A program made the position numbers and the translations under genes. From Chrysomallon squamiferum (Eukaryota; Mollusca; Gastropoda; Neomphalida; Peltospiridae): DNA of 64,000 bases. Location of the stretch: contig CM022675.1 of NCBI GenBank assembly GCA_012295275.1, forward strand, positions 10,327,682-10,391,681, given 5' to 3'. The notes beneath the pieces are model-generated. The model saw nothing but the letters and a program-made list of their open reading frames with translations. It did no database searches and was not told where the DNA came from. Positions 54,734 to 64,000 of the stretch are shown here, one piece after another (positions within the stretch are counted from its first letter, which is position 1; every line of letters begins with the position of its first letter).

Positions 54734-55929
54734 ATAAACTTAAGCTATTTATAATCTTAATATATTTTGTTTTATTATTATTATTTTTAATAATATTTTT
54801 TATTTTTGCAGTATATGTTTTGTAATAAGATAATAATCTGCTTAGTGTAATTGAAGTTTTTTGGATCAAGATTGTTTTAATAATTTACAAAAAATATTTC
54901 TAATATACATGCTAGGCTATTAAGGATTTTTGTGATTATAAAACATGACATTCAAATAAAAAAAAAAAATTTAAAATCCTGACATATTATTCTTTTTTTT
55001 GTTTGTTTCAGGAAAGAACTACTAGAGTTTGAAAGGAAAGGAACTCTGACTAAGTTCTGTTTGAGTGTTTCCAGAGAAGAGGATGTTCCTGACTGTACCA
55101 AGTATGTTCAGGACTGTGTCTTGATACACGGCGAATCTCTGGTTACGCTGATAGACGATGACGCTGTTGTTTATGTGTGTGGAGATGCCAACAACATGGC
55201 GAGGGATATAAACTCTGCATTTTGTTCCATTATTCAGAAACATAAAAGTAAGTATTGCATCCTCATAATCTAAATAATTTAGTTTTTAAAAGGATTTGAT
55301 CCTTATTTTTTTTAGACAGTCCTTATTATGATAATAATACTGAAGTATGACCCAGCCAAATTATTTGAATGAAGCAGTTAGTGATGATGTATCAGGAATT
55401 TTTTAATAATGAAGTCATCTTATCCTGAGCTTTGATTGTTTAAGATGTCTCTCCAGTTACAAGTTGAATAGCAAATGATGACATAACTTCCTAGTTAATT
55501 TTTATTACTTACTCAAGTTACTGTATTTAATGATATTATGGTTAAAATAGTTAGCTTTTTATATAGTTCTACTTTTGACAAGCTTTTAGATTCTTTCATT
55601 TCACCTCTGAACAGAAGAAACTATTAAATGATGAGACAAGTCTGAATTTGTTATGTATTGTAATTAAAGCCACCTTTTCTGCAAAAATTGTCTAAATATC
55701 ATATATATTTTAACATTAAAACAGCTTTTACTTTATATTAGAATAAAAAATAATAACATTATAAATACTTCAGTTGAATAAATATTACTAGAATTGTTGT
55801 AGTTACATTTCGTTTTTTCAGTAGTTTTATTTGTTTTTTTTTTTTTTAGATTTGAATGAATCAGATGCTCTGGCATTTCTAATGAAAATGAGATTACACA
55901 AACGTTACTTGGAAGATGTGTGGATCTAA
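48309..55929 (+). CDS. MTRR: Methionine synthase reductase, complete, 13 exons
   Basis: NADPH-dependent diflavin reductase that reactivates oxidised cob(II)alamin on methionine synthase. Exons: 48309-48455, 48915-49065, 49489-49606, 50040-50514, 50765-50908, 51255-51340, 51708-51864, 52812-52992, 53331-53373, 53779-53983, 54431-54642, 55012-55247, 55850-55929 (TAA). They total 2235 bp, 744 aa, in frame throughout; human is 698 aa. Seen: FMN-binding flavodoxin domain ([46 protein letters not shown]); a long variable hinge ending [17 protein letters not shown]; connecting domain ([24 protein letters not shown]); FAD region ([22 protein letters not shown]); NADPH-binding [31 protein letters not shown] and [14 protein letters not shown]-terminal YLEDVWI. 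The conserved Cys and C-terminal aromatic positions are in place. The extra length is mostly in the hinge exon at 50040. Confidence 0.96.
48518..48571. repeat. (GT)n microsatellite in MTRR intron 1
   Basis: About 25 GT units with one GGGT interruption near the 3' end. Confidence 0.93.
51973..52368 (-). mobile_element. hAT/ZNF862-like transposase-derived fragment between inverted repeats
   Basis: Lies in the MTRR intron 51865-52811, antisense to the gene. A 125-codon minus-strand open frame (52369-51992) contains [33 protein letters not shown] and [15 protein letters not shown]. This pattern resembles the segment before the SDG(A/S)TD motif in hAT-derived ZNF862/C17orf113-like (DUF4371) proteins. 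Here SDG has become EQDG and the frame then stops, so it is a fragment. The sequence tggcccctcaatacaatatt occurs at 51973-51992 and, in reverse complement, at 52349-52368, framing the piece. I see no clear 8-bp target duplication. The transposase assignment is from pattern memory. Confidence 0.6.
54667..54732. repeat. (ATT)n microsatellite just after an MTRR donor
   Basis: About 22 ATT units starting some 25 bp after the donor at 54643. Confidence 0.95.
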
Positions 55930-58859
55930 AAGCAGAAGGCAGCAAGACAAAAATGTTGGTTTATCATCCTGAAAACAACTTTTTATTAATATTTAAACAC
56001 ATATTTAAGCATATATTTTACCTTTAAATCATTTTAAAATAACATTTTATATATGTATCTATATATTTATAAACAATGCAAAATTAAATTAGGTGGTTGT
56101 ATTATATTTTTTTTATGTTATGGGTATATTGTTACATTAATCATGTTGTATAAATTTATTATTGTGTCCTTGAATTGTAAAGATATTTGCTTTAAACAGA
56201 TTCAGAATTTTACACAATACACATTTTAATCAGCCGATCAATTTTAAGGATTATTTTTGGTACTTAATTTAAAAATACACATATATATATATATATATAC
56301 ACATTTTATCATGTAAATTGATGAAAAACATTTCAGATGTTTTGTAAATATACATGTTGAAAAAAAGGTCATAAATGAAATTATTACTGATATTGGTGTT
56401 CTTCTGAAAGTTTTATTTATTTATTTATTATTATTTGATTACTTTCATTATGTACAGTAATAAAGCCAGTTGCATTATCATACAGTAGTGCCATACCAGC
56501 CATTATCTGTGAAAAGAATATCAAAAGAATGCCTTGACAAGGTGCAACATTTTTCATTTGTGAAACTATTTATAAGCCTATCTTGTTCAGATGACATCTA
56601 TGAATTACATTTGTGATCAAGTAGTGTTTATGAAATTCTTATAACCAATCAAAATGCTGGATTTACTTAAATGGAAGTATTCATCATCATTCACTTGGTT
56701 TATTTTATACATAAACAAGTTTGATTTTATTATTGGTGCTGCCAGTAAACAGGTGCACAGTTCTATATACAACATAGATGATATGTGCTTTGTGTGTATA
56801 GCTAAATAATGCTAATAAATAAAAACAAATACAAAAAAAAAAAAAAAAAAAGAATAAAAAAAAAGAAGTGAAATAAACAATATAGATAAAAAGATATTAA
56901 ATACTCAAAGATGACATTCAGGGCTTTGTAAGGAAATGTGTTACATGAGAACATGTTTTTAATTTTTTCAAGACTGATAATCAAACTTTGCTGACAATAA
57001 ATTAGAATAATAAATTAGCTTTGTTTCACAAATTCATCACAAAAATGAGTTCCATTTAAGTACATAAAAATTATAACAAAAAAAAATAACCACCCCTCCA
57101 AAAAAAAAAATTATATATATATATATACGTTACATAAACTAATCAGAAAACAAGGCAGATGTGAAAAGAACTGAAATTGTATACAACCTTTATTAAATAT
57201 ATAACTAGAATTGAACAAACAACAAATTAGTCTATTTCAAAACTTAATCTTTTTTTTTTATCTCTCATTTATTTCACAAATTCCAACCACAACTAAAACA
57301 ACAGAAACTACAAACTTAACTTAAAACTAACAGAATAAATGCATGTCTGTATTGCGTAAAGTATTCAAAGTAAGCACATAAATATATACTTCATCTCTCA
57401 TTTGTTTGTTTATACAATTTTGTCAAGGAATAATCAGATCTTTTTTTTTTTTTAATTAAAATATCTTTGGCAAAGGAAATGTTTAATAATATGAAATGAC
57501 AAATTTAATATCTTGATTTCCTGTTGCTGAATATTTTTCTTTTTAAAAAGGGTGGAAAAAAAAAAGCACTAACAAGAAAGCCATTTTAAAGAATTTTGCT
57601 AGAAAACAGTTCTAACAACAAAGACAAGTTTTATTTGCAACACGTTGTTCATGACTTAACTTACAATCACCAAGAATGAAACATGGAAAAAATAATTTTT
57701 TTTTTTTTTTTAGTTTTTCTTTTTGGCAAAACATTGTAAAAAAAAAACACACAAAAAAAAATGGAACCCGACATAATTTTTTTTTTTGTTACTAATTTGA
57801 TTTTAAAAATATTTTTAAAACTGTAAAAAACAAAACAGAGGCCTGACCAAAGATGTCTGTATAGAAAGCCGTCTAAATTTTGATCTAAGATTTTTGAGTA
57901 CATGATGTATGCACATCTCAACAGCAGATAGTAAAGTGCTTTGTAATGATGCTTCTAACAATTACGAGTGGTGTAACGAGAACGCAAGGTAAATACTTAT
58001 CTTCATGTATATATATTTATATATAGCATTATCATTAACAAACAGTAACATTTTTAATAATTAACTCTTTTTCTATATTATCATCTACTGTGCAGCTAAC
58101 ATGATTATTTAGTACCAGCGAAAGGGTTGGCTTTAACCAAGGGTTGTGTAATATAAATAAAACACTACTGCATTTCATCAAGTTTCTAATTCGTCATTTA
58201 AACTAGACTTGTACATCAATATAGCTTTTCTTTTTAATTTTTTTTTTTTTTTTTTCTTTTTTTTTTTTTAAGAAAAAACCCCAAAACAGAAACAAATATT
58301 AATAATTCAAAATATAACATCATGATTTTATTTTGGTATGTATATAGTTGTTATTTAGCAGTTTTTTTTGTTTTTCTCTCACTCCTACTAGAAATCACAT
58401 GGCAGTTGTTGTAGCATTCTGAACAAATATGAATTTTTTTTTGCCCAATGATTTCGTAATAATAAACCAGTGATCCATTTAATAATGTGCAGAATTTAGT
58501 AAAATACTTATAGTTTTCTAGCTTGATAACAAAGATATTTTAATGAAAACTTAGACAATCATAAATAAATTTTAAAAATTTTCAGAGAAAACATGTCATT
58601 ATTCTTCTTAAAAAAACGAACAAATCACACCTGCTTCTTTTATTTTGTAACAGAATTTTTTTTATCATTTATTTACATTTTTTTTTAAAGAATATATACT
58701 TCAGGTCATGAACATCTGAAACCCCATTCTACAGTCATTATAGATATATCAGATTTAAATTAAAACTATTTTAAGTATAATATATGAGCTAATTTAAAAT
58801 CTCATGAATTAATGTTATTTTTTTTTTAAAGAAAAACATTCCAGTTATTAAAATAATAA

Positions 58860-58898
<39 letters not shown>

Positions 58899-61119
58899 TA
58901 TAATAACAATAATAATAATAATAATAAAATAATAATAATATAAAAATTAAATTTCTTTAATCAAAACTTGCTCATTCACTCATAATGGAACAGTGTTTTA
59001 ATATTTTTATTTCAACAATTTTTTATTTTTTTTTGAAATCCTCAAGCCTTTTTTAGAAACTTGATTAAAATCATCACAAGCAGAATAAACAGATTCCCAT
59101 TATAAGCAAGTTGGTATATGTGAATACAGAAAGGACAAGAGTGTCCTTTATAAACAAGTGGTTGTTGTGGTAAGGTGCCCTTTTTTAACAAGATTATCAG
59201 CAGTTATTATTACAGCTAGTTACTTTTGAAAGGTACAATCAGAAAGAATGGTCAACGAACTAATAATAGTAATAATGATAAAATTATATACAAGATTCAC
59301 ACACAGAATTTCAACAAAAAAACCCTAAAAAAAACAACTAAAGTTGTCATTATTATTTAACTTCCCAGAAATATGAATGGATCTGTATACAAAACTGATA
59401 TGTTTTGGAATAAACCTCACACTAAGTCATAAATGTGACCTTTCACTAATCACATCTGCAGTGTCCCACAATCATGTCACTATTTTACAACTAACACTTG
59501 AAAGCTGTCAACTGTCACTACTTCACAAACTGTTATGTACGAGCTATCACCATCTTAAAAATATTTGCAACATGTCACTCATTTTACTTTATTTGTAATG
59601 TCATAATTATCATCATGTGGTGTGACGTCATTATGAAGACATATGATCTCTAAATATGACAGACAAGATGTCACAGCATCTGAGATGCGGTTACAGAAAA
59701 CAATGGCACAGAATAACAAATTGCATCATGATTGTCGCATTAGGTACGGTCAGATGAAAATCTTGATAGAAATGATTAGAAAATGTCCCAACTTCAAAAT
59801 GGATTCGTTGACTTGTGACAGTCGGATCGTTTGACATAAATTATGTTAATGATTAACCAACGGTCTGCTTTTAACCTTAAAACTATTACACTTGCTACAT
59901 GCTGCCAGGTCAAATCTGGTTCAGTCAGACAGACATTTTAATACCAGTTACAGTCTGTTTTTAACCTTAAAATTAATACAGTATTTTCCTATATGCTGTC
60001 AGGTCAGATGAATATGTTGACATACATTATGTTAATAACAGCAGCTATTTTGCCTGAAGGCAATGAATGAAAATTAGTTCTGATCTGTAATAATTCCAAG
60101 TTCCTCACGAATATGATATTTACAGCATCTTAAATCTTTATTGAGCAGTTTTTATTAACTATTAGTGCACTTTCTGAATCTTTTATTTTTACTTTCACAA
60201 AATAACAAAAGTTAACCAAACACCAATTGTGTGACAACTCCTATTATCTTATGATTGTATTATAACTGCAAAACGATTGTACAGAGAACGACTGCTGTAT
60301 CAGTACATCATTTATGACCATTAAAATATGAATTCTGTTAATCTCGACTCTTTTAAGTCTTATCTAAGAAATATTTTAACCTATATATGATGACTAAACT
60401 GTTCTAAAAATTTCCAGGCACCATTCATGATTATCTTGACAGTCTCTCTGATATTTCAGATTATTAAATTATAACTAAAATTCTCAGCTAATATACTGCA
60501 CTGACTGAACACACACATCTAGAGAGGAAACTGACTTTTACATCTTTATTCAACCTTAGTGAAATCCCCATTACTTAACACCGACTAACAATACTGTAAT
60601 TTTTTCTTCACTTGATGACTGTATTTTAGTAAAATATTAAAACATGAAAACAACTCTCTGTTTAGACGCTGGTTATCTTTGACCATGTCATCATGATTGT
60701 ACCTTTACAAACACAACCAAGCTTTATACTGTGGTAAAAACAGGGCAACGCGTGTGGTATATCGGAACATGACTGCACCTTTATTTATATATTTATATAT
60801 TTATATGTGTATGTATGACTAAATCTCTGAATGCGATTACGAACTGGGCAGCCTGTGACATCATAAACAATAACGTAACCGATTTTTAACAAAATTTCAC
60901 GCACGTTGTCGTTTTGTTAGTTCTTTGTGAGGTAGGAAGAAATGTTTCAATGTTTACATTAAAAAAAAAAGAAAAAGAAAGAAGTTATTACTATATATAT
61001 ATATTTTTAAAAATGACACAGAGACTTGTTTATTCAGTAATTCAACAAAGTAACTGTCCGAAGAGATAAAGAAACTGAAACATAAGGTCTCGTATGATAT
61101 CCAATGGAATCGAATAATG

Positions 61120-61490
61120 AGTGACGTATCTAACAGTGGCTTTTATAGTACCTAACAATGGCTGATTTACTATCTAACATTTCTTTATACTATCATAGTG
61201 ACTAAGGATATATACCTAACAGTATCAGAGAGTGAACAGTATTTGGTCCTAGTGAATAATAGTATTGTGTCTAACAGTACTGAACAGTGGCTAGTATAGT
61301 GCCTAACAGTATCGTGTAGTGACTGGTATTACATCAAACAGCCACTAACTGAATCTGATAAAATATCAAACAGTATCAAACAGTGGATGATATAGTAGTA
61401 GTATGAAGTACCCAGTTATACAGAATCTGACAAAATATCAAACAGGAACTGATATGGTGTCTAACAGTGATTAATAAAGTGAATGTATCA
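61120..61490. repeat. Degenerate short repeats built on CTAACAGT/CAAACAGT
   Basis: The words taacagt, caaacagt or taacaatgg recur about every 25-40 bp (for example taacagtgg, cctaacagtatc, tctaacagtactg, cctaacagtatcg, atcaaacagtatc, tctaacagtgatt), usually alternating with tatagt or gatata. This looks like an old, decayed minisatellite in the probable 3'UTR of the right-hand gene. Confidence 0.65.
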
Positions 61491-61717
61491 CATATCATCA
61501 GGCTGCCCAGTAATTTGTGATCATGTGACATGACAATGACATCTTTCTCTGATATGACAGTCTGCGATGTTGTCTAGTGATGACGACAGACCCAATCACA
61601 AACTGTAACCACGACGTCAGAACCTTTATCACAATCGACAGTGTCAGAAACCACACGACGGTGAAAACAGTACACACAGTGAATGATGTCGTATCTGACC
61701 ACTGCGACGTCAGTCAG

Positions 61718-61895
61718 CTAACATGATGTCATAACAAGCCAATACGACATCACAGTCCACCAATATGACATCACAGCTGACCGACACGATGTCACAATAA
61801 ACCAATGTGACATCACTGTCAGCCAAGACATGACATCATAGCAAATCGACACGACATCATAATGAGCCGAAGTGACAGAACAATCGTCCAACATG
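61718..61895. repeat. Degenerate 20-23-bp repeats with TGACATCA / GATGTCA cores
   Basis: About eight units of the form nacgacatcacagtccaccaat. The core alternates between gatgtca and tgacatca: catgatgtcat, acgacatcac, atgacatcac, cgatgtcac, gtgacatcac, tgacatcat, cgacatcat. Each unit ends in a gccaat- or gaccgac-like word. The cores differ by one base from the CRE palindrome TGACGTCA. Confidence 0.75.
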
Positions 61896-62069
61896 CTGTA
61901 AGTTTCTGAGAGGTGATGTAACAGCTGTGATGTGATGATGCCACACAAACTGACAGATGTGATGCGATGTGATGTTGATATGGCGACTGCTCTGTGGTAA
62001 TGAGTGGGGGGGGCAGGTGGGTGGGAAACTATCTGATCACTCGTCATTACAGGCATTTTGTCACACAAT

Positions 62070-62898
62070 TTATTTCCTGAAATAAAATAAAGATTCACAT
62101 TTTTATAAGCTGAATAAATTTTTAGGAGTTTTAACTGTTGTGGATTATTATTAAAATTGTTTAAATTACAGTCGTTAACATTTAACACACTCAACAGATG
62201 GGTCATGTTCTTTTTTTTTCACTAGAAAAATAATTCTTGTTTTTTTTCTCTTTCTCACTAAATATAACCTTTAATAAAATTAATAAGTATGAAAAGATGC
62301 ATACTAAAAGTTGCAATTTTGTTTCATTTCATTGTTTTGAAACCAAAAATAACAATGACGAAATAAACTAAAACGGCAGCTTCTGTGCATTTTCGAGACT
62401 TATTATTTTCATACAAGATTTATATAAGCTTGTTTCTAAGGTATATTTTCAATTTGTTTTTTTTGTTTGTTTGTTTTACCTATTAGCTAGTGGTTGTGGA
62501 TGAGGGGGGGTGACTGGGGGAGCAGTGAATTGAAGAGGTTGAAGCTGAGGGCGATAACCGGCAGTGTTCATCATCCGAACATCATCTGCAATGAAAACAG
62601 CAATGACATAAACAGTTTTTATCATCCCAGTACATCATATACACACATCATCACAATGAAAACAGCAAGCACATACAGTTATTATCATCCCAGTACATCA
62701 TATACACATACATCATCGTACACTTTCTTTTCATCTAAATCAGATCAAACTACATTACTTATGTGTTTAATTTATTTTATTTTCTGTTATTTATTCATAC
62801 ATTTATTCATGATTTTATCTGTTAATTAGTTTGTTTGTAACAGACTAAGTGCAAATTAATTATAACTGGGTTATATTATTTTTTTAGATTATTTCATT

Positions 62899-62957
<59 letters not shown>

Positions 62958-64000
62958 TAATAATAATAATGATAATAATAACAAAATGAACAAAAGTAAA
63001 ATAAATAAATAAACAAATAAACAAATAAAGTAAAATAAAATAAATAAGTAAATAAATAAATAAATAAATAAAGTAAAATAAATAAGTAAATAAATAAATA
63101 ATAAAATAAAGTAATATAAATAAATAAATAAAGTAAAATAAATAAATAAATAAATAAATAATAAAATAAAATAAAGTAAAATAAATAATAAAATAAATAA
63201 ATAAATTTAAATAAAAAAAAAAATAAAATAAAATAAAATAAAATAAAATAAAGTAAAATAAACAAATAAATAAAAAAACAAACACATAAAGAAATAAGAA
63301 GAACTAAGAAAACAACAGAAGACAGAGACTTACTTGTCCCTAGTTGCTGTGGAGTTCTGAGTGCGGGGCCGGTGACAGGACTAGGGGTGGGGCCGTGAGT
63401 GATCGCGGGCATCATCGCGGTGCCGTCTTTCCCAGGGTCCACCGACTGTTTCTGAACACAACCGTGCATCGCGTAGCCCTTCACGCTGACCGGCTGTGGA
63501 GTGAGCGCACCCTGCGTCTGAATCCCCATCGGCATGCTCACCTGCCTCACGACCGAGAACTGCTGCGAGGGTGTGTGCGACGACTGCATGCTCGGGATGT
63601 GCACCACTTGGTTGACCGGTCGGATCTGGTTCTGCAGCACCTGCTGGTACACGGGGTACGATCCGAACTGGGGGGAGGCCAGGGAGTGCGTCTGCGACGC
63701 TGCCCCAGCGCCCGGCTGCATGTAGTTCATCGTCTGACCCACGTTCAAGGTGGCACTGGGGTTCGGCACGGTGCCCGCCTGGTTGGGCGGGGTCGTGGCA
63801 CGGAGTGGGGTGGTGCTGGGCCCACCCAGAGAGAATCCCATCTGCGGGTTTGACGAGGAAACACTATAAAACACAGGCGACGCGCTTTGTCCGTAACAGC
63901 TATTTTGACTAAAATTCCCGTACTGTATAGAGTACGACTGCATGTTGTTGTCCGAGTGGTGCACAGCCCCGGGGTACATGGCAGTCTGTGTCACATGACT
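62070..64000 (-). CDS. Gln/Pro/Ser-rich protein, 3' end (possibly R3H-domain or similar RNA-binding family)
   Basis: Exons in transcript order: 64000-63334 (open at the right edge), 62585-62480, and probably 62076-62070. The first is about 222 codons of disordered sequence: YSIQYGNFSQNSCYGQ, SPVFYSVSSSNPQMGF, FGSYPVYQQVLQNQIRP, QQFSVVRQVSMPMG. The second continues in frame as DVRMMNTAGYRPQLQPLQFT and ends PPVTPPHPQPLAN. The donor at 62479 joins an acceptor at 62077 to give RK and a TAA; if that intron is retained, the protein ends one residue earlier (LANR). The style is that of cytoplasmic RNA-regulatory proteins with long prion-like C-termini. R3HDM1/2 (encore) is a guess, helped by the human linkage of R3HDM1 with DARS1; a PRRC2-type protein is an alternative. 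Domains that would decide this lie outside the window. Exon GC is far above that of its surroundings. Confidence 0.72.
62895..63290. repeat. (AAT)n followed by a 340-bp (AAAT)n-type tract in the intron of the right-hand gene
   Basis: (TAA)n at 62898-62968, then AAAT, AAAC and AAAGT units to about 63290, filling most of the intron 62586-63333 beside the exon donor. Long Leu/Tyr/Phe open frames across it are artefacts. Confidence 0.93.

Larger units (their letters stand above)
55930..62069. other. Gene-poor interval: MTRR 3'UTR and 3'UTR of the right-hand gene
   Basis: No coding exon can be supported. A plausible MTRR poly(A) signal is AATAAA at about 56459. The right part is probably 3'UTR of the minus-strand gene at 62070. 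The interval contains (AAT)n at 58856-58930, many A/T runs, and the two degenerate repeat fields listed next. Confidence 0.6.

Noticed and set aside
62483-62485. TAA read as the stop codon of the right-hand gene, giving a protein ending STTTS.
   Set aside because: Recounting the C run (seven, not eight) puts this TAA out of frame; the true frame reads PPHPQPLAN up to the donor at 62479.
62894-63285. Hydrophobic Leu/Phe/Tyr-rich frame that looks like membrane segments after the Gln-rich exon.
   Set aside because: It is readthrough of the exon donor at 63333 into the (AAAT)n/(AAT)n intron; the correct reading splices to 62585.

Overview
This window is animal nuclear DNA. It is strongly AT-rich, its genes are split into many short exons by GT...AG introns, and it is dense in microsatellites such as (GT)n, (TA)n, (GA)n, (ATT)n and poly(T). 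Gene content and protein divergence suggest an invertebrate; a mollusc or other lophotrochozoan is my best guess, but that is inference. There are no operons, CRISPR arrays, rRNA genes or tRNA genes that I can support.

Layout. (1) 1-7938, plus strand: the last 11 coding exons of aspartyl aminopeptidase (DNPEP, peptidase M18); the N-terminal exons lie off the left edge. (2) 9210-19782, minus strand: a complete 15-exon cytosolic aspartyl-tRNA synthetase (DARS1, 534 aa), convergent with DNPEP. (3) 19783-20008: a 226-bp gap between two divergent start codons, probably a bidirectional promoter. (4) 20009-38528, plus strand: a C2H2 zinc-finger transcription factor of about 1250 aa with 12 fingers. 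Its first coding exon carries only [13 protein letters not shown], the NuRD-recruiting N-terminal motif of the SALL/BCL11/FOG/ZNF423 type, and is separated from the rest by a 12.8-kb intron. (5) 38529-48308: gene-poor, low-complexity DNA that probably includes a long 3'UTR. (6) 48309-55929, plus strand: a complete 13-exon methionine synthase reductase (MTRR, 744 aa). One intron holds a hAT-like transposase-derived fragment between inverted repeats. (7) 55930-62069: gene-poor, with two fields of short degenerate repeats. (8) 62070-64000, minus strand: the 3' end of a Gln/Pro/Ser-rich protein running off the right edge.

The genes do not form one pathway; they are housekeeping enzymes (peptide turnover, tRNA charging, cobalamin/methionine metabolism) plus a regulator. 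I found no wholly new system. The most unusual signals are minisatellites at exon-intron junctions: three in DNPEP, two of which contain duplicated splice-site sequence, and one in DARS1. Others are a decayed duplicate exon, a family of TA-flanked pogo/Tigger-like MITEs in the zinc-finger intron, and a reading-frame break in zinc-finger exon 2. Exon models were made by eye from splice sites, phase and family similarity. The DARS1 and MTRR exons each sum to a multiple of three and read through without stops.
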